Positions 12,026 through 23,374 of a DNA stretch of 64,000 nucleotides are shown here, piece by piece. The DNA lies in contig CM055315.2 in the NCBI GenBank assembly GCA_029255685.2, positions 30,881,501 through 30,945,500 on the forward strand. Reading direction: 5' to 3'. This DNA is from Silene conica. Its lineage: Eukaryota > Streptophyta > Magnoliopsida > Caryophyllales > Caryophyllaceae. A model generated the notes under the pieces. The model had not been told where the DNA came from and searched no databases. It saw only the letters and a program-made list of their open reading frames with translations. The position numbers were made by a program, and so were the translations under genes. Position 1 is the stretch's first letter, and each line of letters opens with the position of its first letter.

Positions 12026-14342
12026 TCAATTTTTGTATAGTGATACAAGTTATTGATTCTTACCCGTTTATAAATTGTTTTTAAAGGGGCTCCTACCAAA
12101 GACAAAGGCAAGGAGAAAGCGAAGGACGCTTGAAGTTCCTTCCATGGATGGCTATGGTAGCATCCAAGATTGAAGACATAAAAGAGCATGGCTCTAATTT
12201 TTCATTTTGATGTCTTCTTTCCTTTTGCATTTTAATTTAAGAACTTTGTATTTCTTGTACGACAAGAATCTTGTTGAAACAATGGTTGTAATAGTGGTGA
12301 CTTGGTTTTCAACCCAAGTCATCCTTTTGTTCTTAATCAAACATGTTGGTTTTAAAATGCTTTTATATGATAAATAACATGAGTAATATGATAGGATCAT
12401 TATGAAAGTAATTCGACATACTTAAAAACGAGAATTGCATCCCGTGAAATACTTCAAATTCAAACATAATAACATCAGTTCGTTATAAGATGATTACCTA
12501 AAACGAATGATAGTACTAATGTCTCATTACTCCCATAATTCTTTATCCAATGCATTGTTGTCGGGCGAAAATGCTATCCTTCTTAAATAACGGTTATTTT
12601 AAAGGATAGAGTGGGAGAAATTCTACGCCCGCAAACCAATGAAATAAACATAGGATCTTAGAGAAGAGTCCTATAAGGAGTCCTTAAGAAGAACTCTAAA
12701 AGATTGGATAGAAGAAACTACGAGAGGACACAGAAGAAACTACGCGAGGACACAAAAGGAAATGTTCCTTATGTTGTCATTAGTTCCCAGAGAGGACAAA
12801 TGGAACCGCGAGTGTTAACAGAAGGAAATCGTTTCCATGATGTTAATGTTTCTGTTTTATAAAGATAATAGAGGAGAAATCATCTCCCGTTCTCGTGGGA
12901 AGGAAAATGAAAAAATGAAATGTTCATAGCGAGTTGAGAAAATGTTTGAAGTAAATCAAAATGAAATGTTCATTATGAGTTGAGAAGATGTTTGAAGATA
13001 TTTCCTAATCACTATGAAGATAGTGGGAGTTATTAACTATAAGATAGTGACATGGAGTTCAGTGGGAGAAAGAATATAAGGTTTTCAATTCTAGATGAAT
13101 GTATGTTAAGAACATAAATCATAAGTGAGTTTATTATATGATAATGAAACGTCACCGATCAGTTAACGAGGTTTGGATTTGAATCCGAGATATGAAAATG
13201 TTAATTCATATAACCTTGATCAAAATGCCATAAGTTGAAATAAAGCCCTATTTCGATATAAGTTTCTCGAGGAGAACTAGTAGATCGAATCTAGGTAAAC
13301 TACAATATAAATTCTAGTACAGTATGACTATGTTCATAAGGATGACATGTCATGAGTTTTAAGAAAACAGTGGGAGCTTCCTTAAAGTAAGGAGACTCGA
13401 GTCGAGTATAAAGACTTGAAATGTACCTGAATAAGATCATATTATACGAGATAATATGAGTTAAAATGAAACCGAAATTTGTAGGTTTAAAAGATGTGAA
13501 GATAGGGTATATTCACATAACAAACCATTAATACAAATTGATGTATGATCATCAAAGATTGCTTATGTGGAGCAGCAATATCGTATTGATTGTTCGCACA
13601 TAACAATCACTCTTATCGTTTGAGTTATTATTATTAATATTAACTCACAATTTATACTTTGTGAAATCCAAATGGGTTGTAAGAGACAATTTGAACCCCA
13701 TAAGTGAACTAGATTAACTTAGTATAGCCCATAGTCGCTTGTATGAGGTGACGTCTCGAAGCAACTAGAATGTGAGGCGATTGATGGCAAGTTCAAATGT
13801 CATAGAGTCATATGGGATGACTAGTCGATCACATAGGCAGACTGCAAGAGGCACTTTGTCGGGCATTTAGTGACCGCTTATAGAGTTCTGGAAATTTTAT
13901 AATTAGCTTGGTCGTGGCGAGAGCTACTATATTATTCACATAAGTCTATTCTTTGACTTGAGACTGTTCGCCCAAGGTGATGCAGCCTCAGATTGACTTT
14001 GATTTTAGCTCTACGATCAACCGTTAAAGGGGGTCAAATGGGCTTCTTTTGGGTCATGATGGACTGTGTTAGCGAAGGGAACAGTAGGATAGGAATTGTC
14101 CAACGCCTTGTCAGGGTTGTCTTAAATCTCAAGGCCACTCGAGGAGAATTTTAACTGGAAATGCGTGGCCACGCTCGGAAGGTATCTATGGTAGATAATT
14201 CCGGTCAAAGCAGTTAAATCTCCAGATCGAGAAAAACCGCTCAAGATATGATCAAATGCAAGTACGACCTGGAAGATACCTTGCATTGAGTGGGAGATGA
14301 CGTAATAGGGCAAGAGAATCGGTGACGCACACTTGTCGAGTA
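12026..14342 (+). other. post-gag non-coding region of gag-only element 1
   Basis: About 2.3 kb where an autonomous copia would carry pol. No integrase, RT or RNase H motif is seen in any frame. Parts of the 3' end read similarly in the reversed relative (31360-32000), such as the segments around ggcgattgatggcaag and ggatgactagtcgatcac, so the stretch is conserved family sequence rather than random filler. Confidence 0.6.
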
Positions 14343-14354
14343 CAAGTGGGAGAT
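14343..14354 (+). promoter_or_regulatory. polypurine tract of gag-only element 1
   Basis: caagtgggagat directly before TGTTGG of the 3' LTR. The same tract, reverse-complemented, follows the LTR at 31349 in the second element. Confidence 0.85.
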
Positions 14355-15605
14355 TGTTGGGAAATGTGTCCTCAACAATTGTGCGATCACGACAGTGATA
14401 AAAATCATTGTCATAAATCTTATGAAAAGAATATGCAAGGGACGATCCGATATTGATTTAGTCAACTGACCAACATTAATCGGTAATGATTGGCTGACTA
14501 GAGTTTGACATTACTGTCGTATGACGGTGGTGGTCAGTTGATCCCTTTAGGTCACACCTTTAGGACTAACCCCTTAAACGTATATTGATTAATTGTATAG
14601 GATACAGATTGATCGATATTCTCAAAACCGTATATTAAGAATTCAGAGGTTGAATCTTAAAGTAAGATTTATATTTGAAATTGAAATGTGTCAATTGTCA
14701 AATATTAAACGATATTTTAGAAATATCAAAATTAGTATAATGAATGGTTCATGGTTATAACAAATGTTGTAAATATATCGTATCGACGATTATTATGATA
14801 ACCATATGTTGGGACGGTAATTACGAATTACTAAATTAATTTGTTAAATATGATTTAATTAATTTTGAAATAATATTTATTTGATAAATGTTTATTTTAA
14901 AAGTAATACAATTATTTTATGTCACATGGGATGTCACATATTATACAATTGTACAAATTAAAAAATTGTAAAATGGAAGTCCATTTTACTCTTAAGGGAG
15001 CCGTGTAATATGTATGTTATGGGTTAATTTTCTCTTATAAAATAATGATGAATTAGGGTATGATGGTTAATAGGTAGCCATGCAACCCTAAGTATAGATA
15101 AGACAAAAGGAATCAAATTCCTTATGCTTTTAACCCCTCTTACACGGTTCACATACAACAAACTAAAACCCATTCTCCATTATATATATGTGATACATCA
15201 CATATTTATTAAAAATCCTAATGTTGTATTTTATTCTAGAGTGAGAAACAAAATACAATAACCTTTAAAATCTATTACTAGATAATATTTTCTAGCATAC
15301 TAATTATAATAATTAGTACACGGTTTTAACCTAATACCGTCCTCTAGTTTCGGTTTCGGTTATTTGGTTCGTTTAAGGTAAGGTCTTGGTGTTCACTCAT
15401 TGGAGGCAAGCTTACTTGGTTGCTTTTGGAGGATCGTCCTAAGCATATTTCGGACCGGTTGTAAGAATACGATTCTCCTTATTTCCGCTTTTATTTTGCA
15501 TGCACAACATCTTGAGTATAATTAATATGAGATTAATTAAAATGTAAAATAATTAGTAAGACTACATTATTAGGTAAACTAGTATGGATCTCGTTTTTTC
15601 CTTCA
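14355..15605 (+). repeat. 3' LTR of gag-only element 1
   Basis: 1,251 bp, same length as the 5' LTR. The first roughly 800 bp look identical to it; nearly all of about 11 differences fall in the last 430 bp. It is followed by ttaat, the second half of the target duplication. Confidence 0.95.
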
Positions 15606-16162
15606 TTAATTACCTAGATATATATTCTATATAAATAGACTACCTATGACACATTAATCTACACGACATACACATACATATTCACGAAAACCAAGAAAGA
15701 GAAACCGCCGATCATATTCTTCAAGGTTCGAGCTTTTTATTGTCATATCCGATTCAAGATTCAAGTGCTCAAGCATTGATCTTATTTATTCAAGATTGTG
15801 ACATCAAGAAACATCGAAGACGTTATCTTATTAACGTAAGATAGAACGAGTATTTAGCGGTACTCATTGTAAGGCAAATATTTAACGGTATTTGTCATAG
15901 CTAGATATTTAACGGTATCTAGATAGAGTTGCGACTAACATCAAAGTTGCACGAGTAGGGTTGATAAAATTGTAATCCAGAGTTGGTACTAATTTTATTA
16001 ATCGAGAATAGTGGACGTAGGTCTCAAAGTGTGAGACTGAACCACTTCAAAAATATTGTGTCTCTTCTTATTATTTGTTTTACTCGAAGATCATCATACA
16101 ACCATACACACATCGAAGAAGATTTAAAAAGAAGGCATACTCAATTCACCCCCCCCCCCCCA

Positions 16163-19103
16163 TCTTTAGTATATTATATCAATAGACTCTTCAGTAAGCC
16201 ACTTCCTCCTAATCTTAAGTATGTTTTCCTAGATGATACTGAGCAGTATCCTGCAATTGTTAGTTCTAAACTTGATCCTAACCAACTTTCTGCCTTAATG
16301 ACTGTTCTCAAAAAGAATAGGAAAGCTTTAGGTTATTCTTTGGATGATATTAAGGGCATCAGTCCTGATGTTTGCATGCATAGGATAGAGTTAGAGGAAG
16401 GGCATAAGCCCTATAAACAGGGTCAACGTAAGTTGAATCCTAAGATGCAGGAGGTAGTTATGGCTGAGGTAATGAAACTTTTTGATGCAGGTATTATTTA
16501 TTCAGTTGGCAACTCCAAATGGATTAGCCCAGTTCAGGTGGTTCCTAAGAAAGGAGGAACCACAGTGGCTAGAAATGAGAAAAATGAATTAATACCTACT
16601 AGAGTAGTAACTGGGTGGCGGATGTGCATTTATTATAGACAGTTAAATGCCGCCACCAAGAAAGACCATTTCCCCCTTCCTTTTGTTGACCAAATGACTG
16701 AGAGACTTGCTTCTAATAAATTCTTCTGTTTTCTAGATGGCTATTTAGGTTTTTTCCAGATTCCCATCCATCCTGATGATCAGAGTAAGACTACTTTTAC
16801 ATGCCCACAAGGTGTTTTTGCATACCGCAGAATGCCTTTTGGGTTGTGTAATGCTCCTGCCACCTTTCAAAGGTGTATGATGGGTATCTTTTCTGATTTT
16901 ATAGAAAACATTATGGAGGTATTTATGGATGATTTTTCTGTTTATGGTAATGCGTTTGATCAATGCTTAGCTAACCTTGATAAAGTCTTGCAGCGCTGTA
17001 TTGATGTAAACCTTGTCTTAAACTGGGAAAAGTGTCAGTTTATGGTTACTGAGGGGGTAGTGTTAGGGCATCGTATATCTGATAAGGGTATACATGTAGA
17101 TAAAGCAAAGGTGCAAGTGATTGAGTAATTACCCCCTCCTGTTAATGTTAAGGGGGTGAGAAGTTTCTTAGGACATGCAGGTTTTTACCTGCGTTTCATT
17201 AAGGACTTTTCTAAGATTGTTAAACCACTTACACAGTTGCTCCTTAAGGATGTTGTCTTTGATTTTACTGATGAGTGTCTTTCAGCTTTTAACAGGTTGA
17301 AGGAAGCTTTGGTCTCAGCACCAATCATCCAGCCACCAGATTGGGATCTCCCATTTGAGATCATGTGCGATGCTAGTGACTATGCTTTGGGTGCTGTGCT
17401 TGGCCAAAGGAAGAACAAGGCTCTTAATGCTATATATTATGCGAGCCGTACCCTAGATGAGACTCAAGTCAACTACTTCACCACTGAGAAGGAGATGCTA
17501 GCTGTGATCTTTGCCTTAGAGAAATTCAGGTCCTATTTGGTAGGTAATAAGTTAATTGTTTACACTGACCATGCAGCTTTGAAAGGCCTCTTCCAGAAGA
17601 AAATTCAAAACCAAGGCTTTTGAGGTGGATACTCCTTTTGTAAGAGTTTGACATTGAGATTAGGGACAAGAAAGGCGCGGAGAACGTGGTAGCTGACCAC
17701 CTATCTCGCCTTCAGTTAACTGATGGGGACGATTCTTTACCTATTGATGATTCATTTCCTGATGAGAGTTTGTTTGTCATTAATAGTTCAGGTTCTTATT
17801 CCCCTCCTTGGTATGCTGATTTTGCTAATTTTGCTGTCACAGGTAAAATTCCTCCAGAGTTGTCATGGCAACAAAAGAAGAGATTCATGTTTGATGCAAA
17901 ACAGTATTTTTGGGATGACCCTTATGTTTTCAAAGAATGCGGAGATGGACTTATCCGGAGATGCGTCCCCCAGTGGGAGGTGAAAGACATTCTGTAAGCA
18001 TGCCACTCTTCTGCATATGGTGGTCACCACGGTCCATCTAGGACCGTGGCCAAGGTATTACAGTCTGGTTTTTATTGGCCTACTTTGCATGCTGACTGTA
18101 GGAATTTTGTAGGTAGCTGTGATGCTTGTCAAAGATCCGGGAATGTCTCAAAAAGACATGAGATGCCGCAGGTTGGTATTTTAGAGGTAGAGATTTTTGA
18201 TGTTTGGGGCATTGATTATCAAGGACATTTCCCCAGTAGTCAAGGTAACAGGTATATTCTTGTAGCTGTTGATTATGTATCTAAGTGGGTAGAAGCTATT
18301 GCCACTCCCCATTGCGATGCAAAAGTTGTTATTAAATTATTCAAGAAAAACATATTTCCTCGTTTTGGTGTCCCTAGGGTTTTCATTAGTGATGGGGGTA
18401 TGCATTTTAAAGAGAAACAATTAGGTGTCTTGCTAAATAAATTCGGTGTCCAACATCGTAGGGGTCTAGCATATCACCCTCAAACTAGTGGTCAAGTTGA
18501 GATCTCTAATAGAGAACTCAAGGAGACCCTAGCCAAAGTTGTTTCTAAATCAAGGAAAGATTGGAGTCTAAAGCTTGATGATGTTTTATGGGCCTATAGA
18601 ACTGCGTTCAAAACTCCAATCGGAATGTCACCATTCCGGTTGATCTATGGTAAGACTTGTCTTTACCAGTTGAGTTAGAACGCAAGTCTTGGTGGGCCAT
18701 TTGTGATCTTAATTTAGACCCTAACCTTTCCCGTGAGAAACGTTTATCGCAGCTCAACGAGTTACGGGAATTCAGGTTGCTAGCCTACGACAATGCCAGG
18801 ATTTACAAAGAGAAAACCAAGCGCTGGCATGACAAGAGAATCATTAGACGTGATTTTCAGGTAGGTGATAAGGTGTTGCTTTTTAATGCTCGTATTTGTC
18901 TTTTTCCTGGTAAGCTGAAATCCAGGTGGAGCGGACCTTACACTATCACAGCTGTCTCAAAGTTTGAGTCAATTGAGTTAGAAACCTCATCCGGTGAGAG
19001 GTTTAAAGTTAATGGCCAATATGTGAAGCACTTCCGTGGAGAGAATGAATTTATTGGTAAGGTTAAAGTTTCCTACTTTGATCCTTTTTCGGATGCTTCA
19101 TGA
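16163..19103 (+). pseudogene. pol: Athila-like pol region: RT, RNase H, integrase (broken)
   Basis: RT lies near 16370-17130 with catalytic FMDDFS, followed by the gypsy connection and RNase H near 17160-17620 (FEIMCDASDYALGAVLGQR, YTDHAALKGL). A spacer follows with ADHLSRL near 17690. Integrase has its zinc-finger end near 18050-18150 ([10 protein letters not shown]) and core near 18200-18670 ([49 protein letters not shown]). A C-terminal part (18700-19100) contains the FQVGDKVLLFNARICLFPGK and KLKSRWSGPYTI region common to Athila integrases. The region is interrupted in several places and is a fossil, but motif conservation is high. Confidence 0.9.
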
Positions 19104-20159
19104 TAGGTAAAAAGGTCGTGCGGGACCTCTTAAACCAGCGCTAACCGGGAGGCAACCCGTGTTGTAGCTTAACTTTGTTTTTTTTGTAATTTCTCTTTTA
19201 TAGGTACACGTTTTCTGTCATGTTTTTACACTTTTTTGATGGAATTTTGAGCTTTTGTAGAAAAAAATAGGCCGAACTGTCAGGTACCTAGGTCGACCGA
19301 CCTACTAGTGAGGTCGACCGACCTTCTGACAGCAATAAATGACATCTGACAAACAGGTACGGAGGAGACAGGTCGGTCGACCAAACCCTGAGGTCGACCG
19401 ACCTCGAGGCAGACTACCAGGTTTTAGAGTAACGGTTTTAAGTTTATTTTTGTTTGAAAACAAATCATTTTCCTCACACTTTTAAACACACCCCCCTCTC
19501 TCTAAAAACCCTAACTGCCTCCTTCCTTCATCCTTCACTCATTTTTTGTTCTTTCTCTCATTTTCCCATCAAAGGTATGTGTTCTTTAGTTTTTTCTGTC
19601 CTTTTTCGTTTTATAGACTCTTATTTCCGTTTCTAGGTAGAATCTTGCTTATATTTTCAGTTTGATTTTGTTCTTAGAGTTTATTCCTCTTATGTTTTTT
19701 GTTTTTCCTTTTGTTTTTCCTTCCTCTTTAGCTTCTATAGTTTCAGATCTATGTTCCTGTGTGTTTTTTTTTGCTGTTAGGGTTAGTTTGAATTTCCCCT
19801 AAATTTTCTATGCTTAAATTCAGTTGGAAATTTGAACCGCGCGTTAATACTGTTGTAACCGTCAGTCGACCGACCAAGAATGGAGGTCGGCCGACCAAAC
19901 TGCGTTTTTCAGAAACTCATTTTTGTGTTTGGTCGGTCGGTCGACCTGGGTAGTAGGTCGGTCGACCTTAGTACTGTTACAGGAAGTCTGATTTTACTGG
20001 CAGATGGTCGGTCGACCTTGAGGTGAGGTCGGTCGACCTCGTTACTGTAACGGGAACTTTTGATTCGCAATTTAGTTCTTCTATTTTGATAAATACATGT
20101 TCTAATGTTGCAAGGAGTCTAAATATCAAGAAAAATTGTGGTAATCTTGCAGATTCATC
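19104..20159 (+). other. Athila spacer between integrase and env-like region, with five paired motifs
   Basis: Non-coding. Starts with the region agaccggc-like gcgctaaccgggaggcaacc that is also present, reversed, in the Athila copy near 47510. Holds five of the eight GGTCGACCGACC pairs (19291, 19371, 19864, 19935, 20006). Pyrimidine-rich tracts and a leader-like stretch (19480-19800) precede the env-like frame, a plausible place for a promoter or 3' splice site for a subgenomic RNA. Athila is known to carry a long untranslated spacer here. Confidence 0.6.
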
Positions 20160-21578
20160 ATGTCTAGCCGAGGACAAGGAGGAAAAAGATCTCGCACTTC
20201 ACAAGCAAGCACTTCAAGGGGCCGAGCTAGCGGTTCCGGAGGATTGACAACTCTTGACATGGATAGTCTCCCGGACTATCCGCAAGTCATCTTTCACACT
20301 CCGGCTCAAAAGGCCCGGTTCCTCCACCTTTCGACCTATTGCCTTGTGGTGGTCACCCGGTTCTTATGCGAGCCGACATTGAGGGCTCTAGGTTGCTATG
20401 AGGATGTCGTGGGCTTGCTGAACGGGACGGTTTTTTCGGGACTCGTCACGATGGATGAGTTCACTTATCCTCTTCTTACTCTTGAGTTCTTTTCCTCTTT
20501 TATTTTTGATGTTCATGCTTACGACCCAGGCTATAATAATAAGTGCATATCTTTTAGGCTGTTTAATGTTACATATTCTTTAACTTTAAGTGAATTTGCT
20601 GAGTACTTAGGCTTATCTTCTACGGGTCGTACGGGTGACTCTTCTGAGTCGTACACTGACATGTGATCTTGCCTTTCTGATTCTAGCGATAGGAGGAAGA
20701 AGAGCATTACCGTTCACTTACCCGCTCCCCGTTATTATTTGCGTCTTTTGGCCAACACTGTTTTTGGCCGTAAGGAGTCTCAAAATGTTAAAAACATTGA
20801 GCTCTCTATTTTGTCTGGCTATCTTAATGTCAGACGTTTGGGTCAGAGGTTTTATAACACTGCTTATTTGGTCGCCTCTCACTTTGTGGCGGTGGGCGGG
20901 GGAACTTCTTTGACCACTATTGTTTGTGGTGGGCTAGTCACTCGTTTGGCTCGCTCACTTATTTATCAGTTCCCCCGCTTTGAGGATGCGTTTCACCCTC
21001 TCTCCCGATACATGGACATGGCTTATGTCAAGTCCGTGCATTGGGTGGATAGGAAGGATTATTGGAAGGTTGATACTTACCTCAGTGATCGCATCCCTAT
21101 CACTACGGCTCCCCCCATGCTACCCCTTGATACTTTTCAGGGGGAGCCTAGACCACTCCTCCCATCCTACCGCCTCCCACTTAGGGGAGGCACCTTTAAA
21201 GGCCATAGGGTCCCCGCCCCTGGTGCCCACTTTGCTGCACCTGGGACGGGGTATCCCACTGATTTTAGTGCTCCTCCTAATGTTGGTATTCCTCATGTCA
21301 TTGATAACAGATCTCTCCCGCATATGATGGCGGACCTTTGCAGGCAGTTCAACCGGAAACAGTTGGACGATTGTCTCTACCAGTACCCGGGCTACTCGGA
21401 GTATGTTACTCAGGGTAGGCTCCCCACCGGCCCATGGACTCACCCCTCCTGGTACACACCTCAGGCGGGCGGTCAAGGGTACGGGGAAGCTTCGGGATCT
21501 GCCTCAGGAACAGGCGTAGGTTCCGACGATGAAAAGGAGGAGGAAGCGGAAACTAGTGGCTCGGAATTTGAGCCATAG
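20160..21578 (+). pseudogene. Athila env-like region (broken)
   Basis: Coding-like region after integrase in the position of the Athila env-like ORF. It begins MSSRGQGGKRSRTSQ (basic, Ser/Gly-rich). A hydrophobic aromatic stretch follows, with motifs such as CEPTLRALGCYEDV, TYPLLTLEFFSSF and ISFRLFNVTYSLTLSEFAEYLGL; these resemble the conserved core of the Athila ORF1-type family. The C-terminal part is Pro/Gly-rich and ends in an acidic tail. No clear signal peptide is seen. It is not one continuous frame, and the element is judged dead. Confidence 0.65.
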
Positions 21579-23374
21579 TATTATTGTTGAGCCAAAACCT
21601 CCCTTCTTCGATGTTCGGTTTGGGGAGGTTCCTTTGTCTTGTAAGTAACCTTTTGTTTTTTTTTCTTTTTATTTCCTTTAGCCTATTTCTGCTAGCCTTG
21701 AGCCTCTTTCTGCTGGCTTAGTCTTTTTCATTTTCCTTCTTTTATTTTGTTTGTCTTTGCCTATCCCCACCCCTATGCTGTGGATTTATGCTGATGAGCA
21801 CAATGGGGGCATTGTGCGTTTTGGTTTGGGGAGGGCATATGCATCCTTATGTTGAGTCTGCATTTGTTTAAGTGTCTTTTGTCTTTTTCCTTTTGTTGTG
21901 TTCGCATCTGCATTTCATCTTTTTCTGTCGCACGTTTACTGCATTTCAGTTTCTTTTTCTCCTTTCAGTTTGTCAGTTTCTTTTTCTCCTTTCAGTTTGC
22001 ATACATACCAAAAATTCAAAAAAATGCACGTTTTCTTTAGCATATAGGTCAAGTCGGAACGGACGGATACTATGATAATTATGCCTCACGTGTCGCCTAT
22101 TGCCTTGCCCTGCATTTTCAAAAAAATTTCAAGCTAGTCTTTTGCGTGGTCTACGAGTTTTTGTTGATTTTATGCTAATTATTAGACTTGACTCTCTTCT
22201 TGGCAAGCTACTACATATTATAAGGTTTAGAGCTTAATAAATCGGTGACATTCATGACCGATTTCATGTAGGTTTGTGAGTAGTTTCTCCTCTTGAGGCA
22301 TGTCACATCAACTTGCATAAGCATGAATTTTGTCTACTTAATACCTATATGCATTCGGGTTTGTGGTTTGTTGACACATGTGGTAGAGGTTCCCTTTTTT
22401 TATTTTACCCATAAATCTCACATAGCCAAATTGCCTTTTATCCCATATACCACATCCTTAAAATTGCCTACCCTAGCCGAGCTAGTAACATGGTATATTG
22501 GGACTGTTTTGATCATCTTTTGGTTTTGTGATTCATTGAAGAATTTTTATTTTGTGGGAATGGTGAAAAGGAGAAAAGAAAAGAAAGTGAAAAGAGAAAA
22601 GAGAAAAATCTATAAGTTCAGAAAAAGGAAAAATAAAAGAAAGAAAGAAAATAAGGAACTCAATGAAAAAAAAAAAAAAAAAATCGGAACTACATGTTTT
22701 CAGGGGTGGTCGGCCGACTGCCATACAAGGTCGGTCGACCACGACCACTGAACAGGAGTATTACTCTAAAAGAAAGAAAAAAAAAAAAGAGGAGTTGTGA
22801 AAATTTGCTCTCAATTTTGAGCATGGGCTTGATTTATGAAGGAAATTGAAAGTAATTTTATAGTGTGGTTTGATGGTTGTTAGCTCGGTTTAACCCCTCT
22901 TTCCATAATTTGTTTTGACCTTTCTTACCTTTAGCCTCACAATCCCAAATAACCTCGGCATGTGTCATGGTCATTTAAGTGTTGGAATGCGTATGTACGG
23001 TTGTAGAGACTTTGTTCATGTTAGATTGCAGGCATGTTCTTATGGGTCGTAGATAGGTGAGAGTCTATATTCTTTTTTATCTTCTTATCTCTCACATATA
23101 TATTTGACCCTTTGCTTCATGAGTGTCTCGAGCGTACCACGAGAGTCCATTTAGAATGAGTCTTGCAAGGTTGAAAGTTTAGCATTTTATTCCAACATGT
23201 TTAATTCGTTTGCATTTGGCAATAAGCTTGATTTTCTTTGAAAACCGCATTAAATTGGTTAGGCATGGCGTTGTGTTTGGTTTTGAGCTAGAAATCCGTT
23301 CCAAGTAGAAGTTTTCCTTTTCTTTTGAGTCTTAGTGCTTCCTTGAGGACAAGCAAGGTTTGGTTTGGGGAGTT
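21579..23374 (+). other. Athila 3' untranslated region
   Basis: About 1.8 kb, no supported gene. Contains two internal copies of a tttggggag polypurine-like motif (about 21616-21630 and 21821-21835), a purine-rich tract (22555-22680), one GGTCGACC-type pair (22708 and 22729), and at the end the polypurine tract before the LTR. Parts recur reversed at 40569-41653 in the second Athila copy, for example around acctcggcatgtgtcatggt. Confidence 0.6.
23357..23374 (+). promoter_or_regulatory. polypurine tract of the Athila-like element
   Basis: ggtttggtttggggagtt immediately before TGATACGTGCC, the 3' LTR start. Confidence 0.7.

Larger units (their letters stand above)
7373..15605 (+). mobile_element. 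gag-only LTR retrotransposon 1 (TR-GAG-like), looks whole
   Basis: An 8,233-bp element bounded by two 1,251-bp LTRs (7373-8623, 14355-15605) and a 5-bp target duplication ttaat (7368-7372 and 15606-15610). A PBS follows the 5' LTR and a polypurine tract precedes the 3' LTR. The only coding frame is a copia-type gag at 11099-12025; I find no protease, integrase, RT or RNase H motif in the 2.3 kb that follows. This architecture matches the non-autonomous class called TR-GAG in the literature. It would need pol enzymes in trans. LTRs differ at about 11 positions (about 0.9%), which with a commonly used plant LTR rate suggests a few hundred thousand years. A relative lies reversed at 30055-39366. 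Confidence 0.9.
1..16162 (+). mobile_element. Sirevirus-like Ty1/copia retrotransposon, 3' part, broken
   Basis: The window opens inside the gag region of a Ty1/copia element. In order the sequence shows a CCHC zinc knuckle, protease, integrase, reverse transcriptase and RNase H (the copia order, integrase before RT), a further frame at 4571-6100, several polypurine runs and a 3' LTR from 6778. Pol followed by an extra ORF and repeated polypurine tracts is typical of the Sirevirus (SIRE/Maximus) lineage, so that assignment is inferred with fair confidence. The 5' LTR lies upstream of the window. The coding part is broken in about three places, so this copy is a fossil. It lies inside the Athila-like element that resumes near 16163, and its own 3' LTR is split by the gag-only element at 7373-15605. 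The right end is uncertain by about 15 bp because of a C-run. Confidence 0.85.
6778..16162 (+). repeat. 3' LTR of the Sirevirus-like element, split by a nested insertion
   Basis: The LTR starts TGTTGAACC at 6778, runs to 7372, and resumes at 15611 after the nested gag-only element and its target duplication (ttaat). It ends near 16148 (...aattca) or 16162 (after a long C-run ending in ca). Without the nested element it is about 1.13-1.15 kb. The end is uncertain because the C-run may belong to the LTR. Confidence 0.7.

Noticed and set aside
16149-16161. C-run that might be a telomere or regulatory tract
   Set aside because: It sits at the LTR end or junction; C-runs near this LTR end are common in this lineage and could also be a sequencing-length uncertainty.
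22293-22751. 152-residue frame ending in Lys/Glu-rich sequence
   Set aside because: The tail is an A/G-rich tract of the Athila 3' UTR; no domain and no conservation seen.
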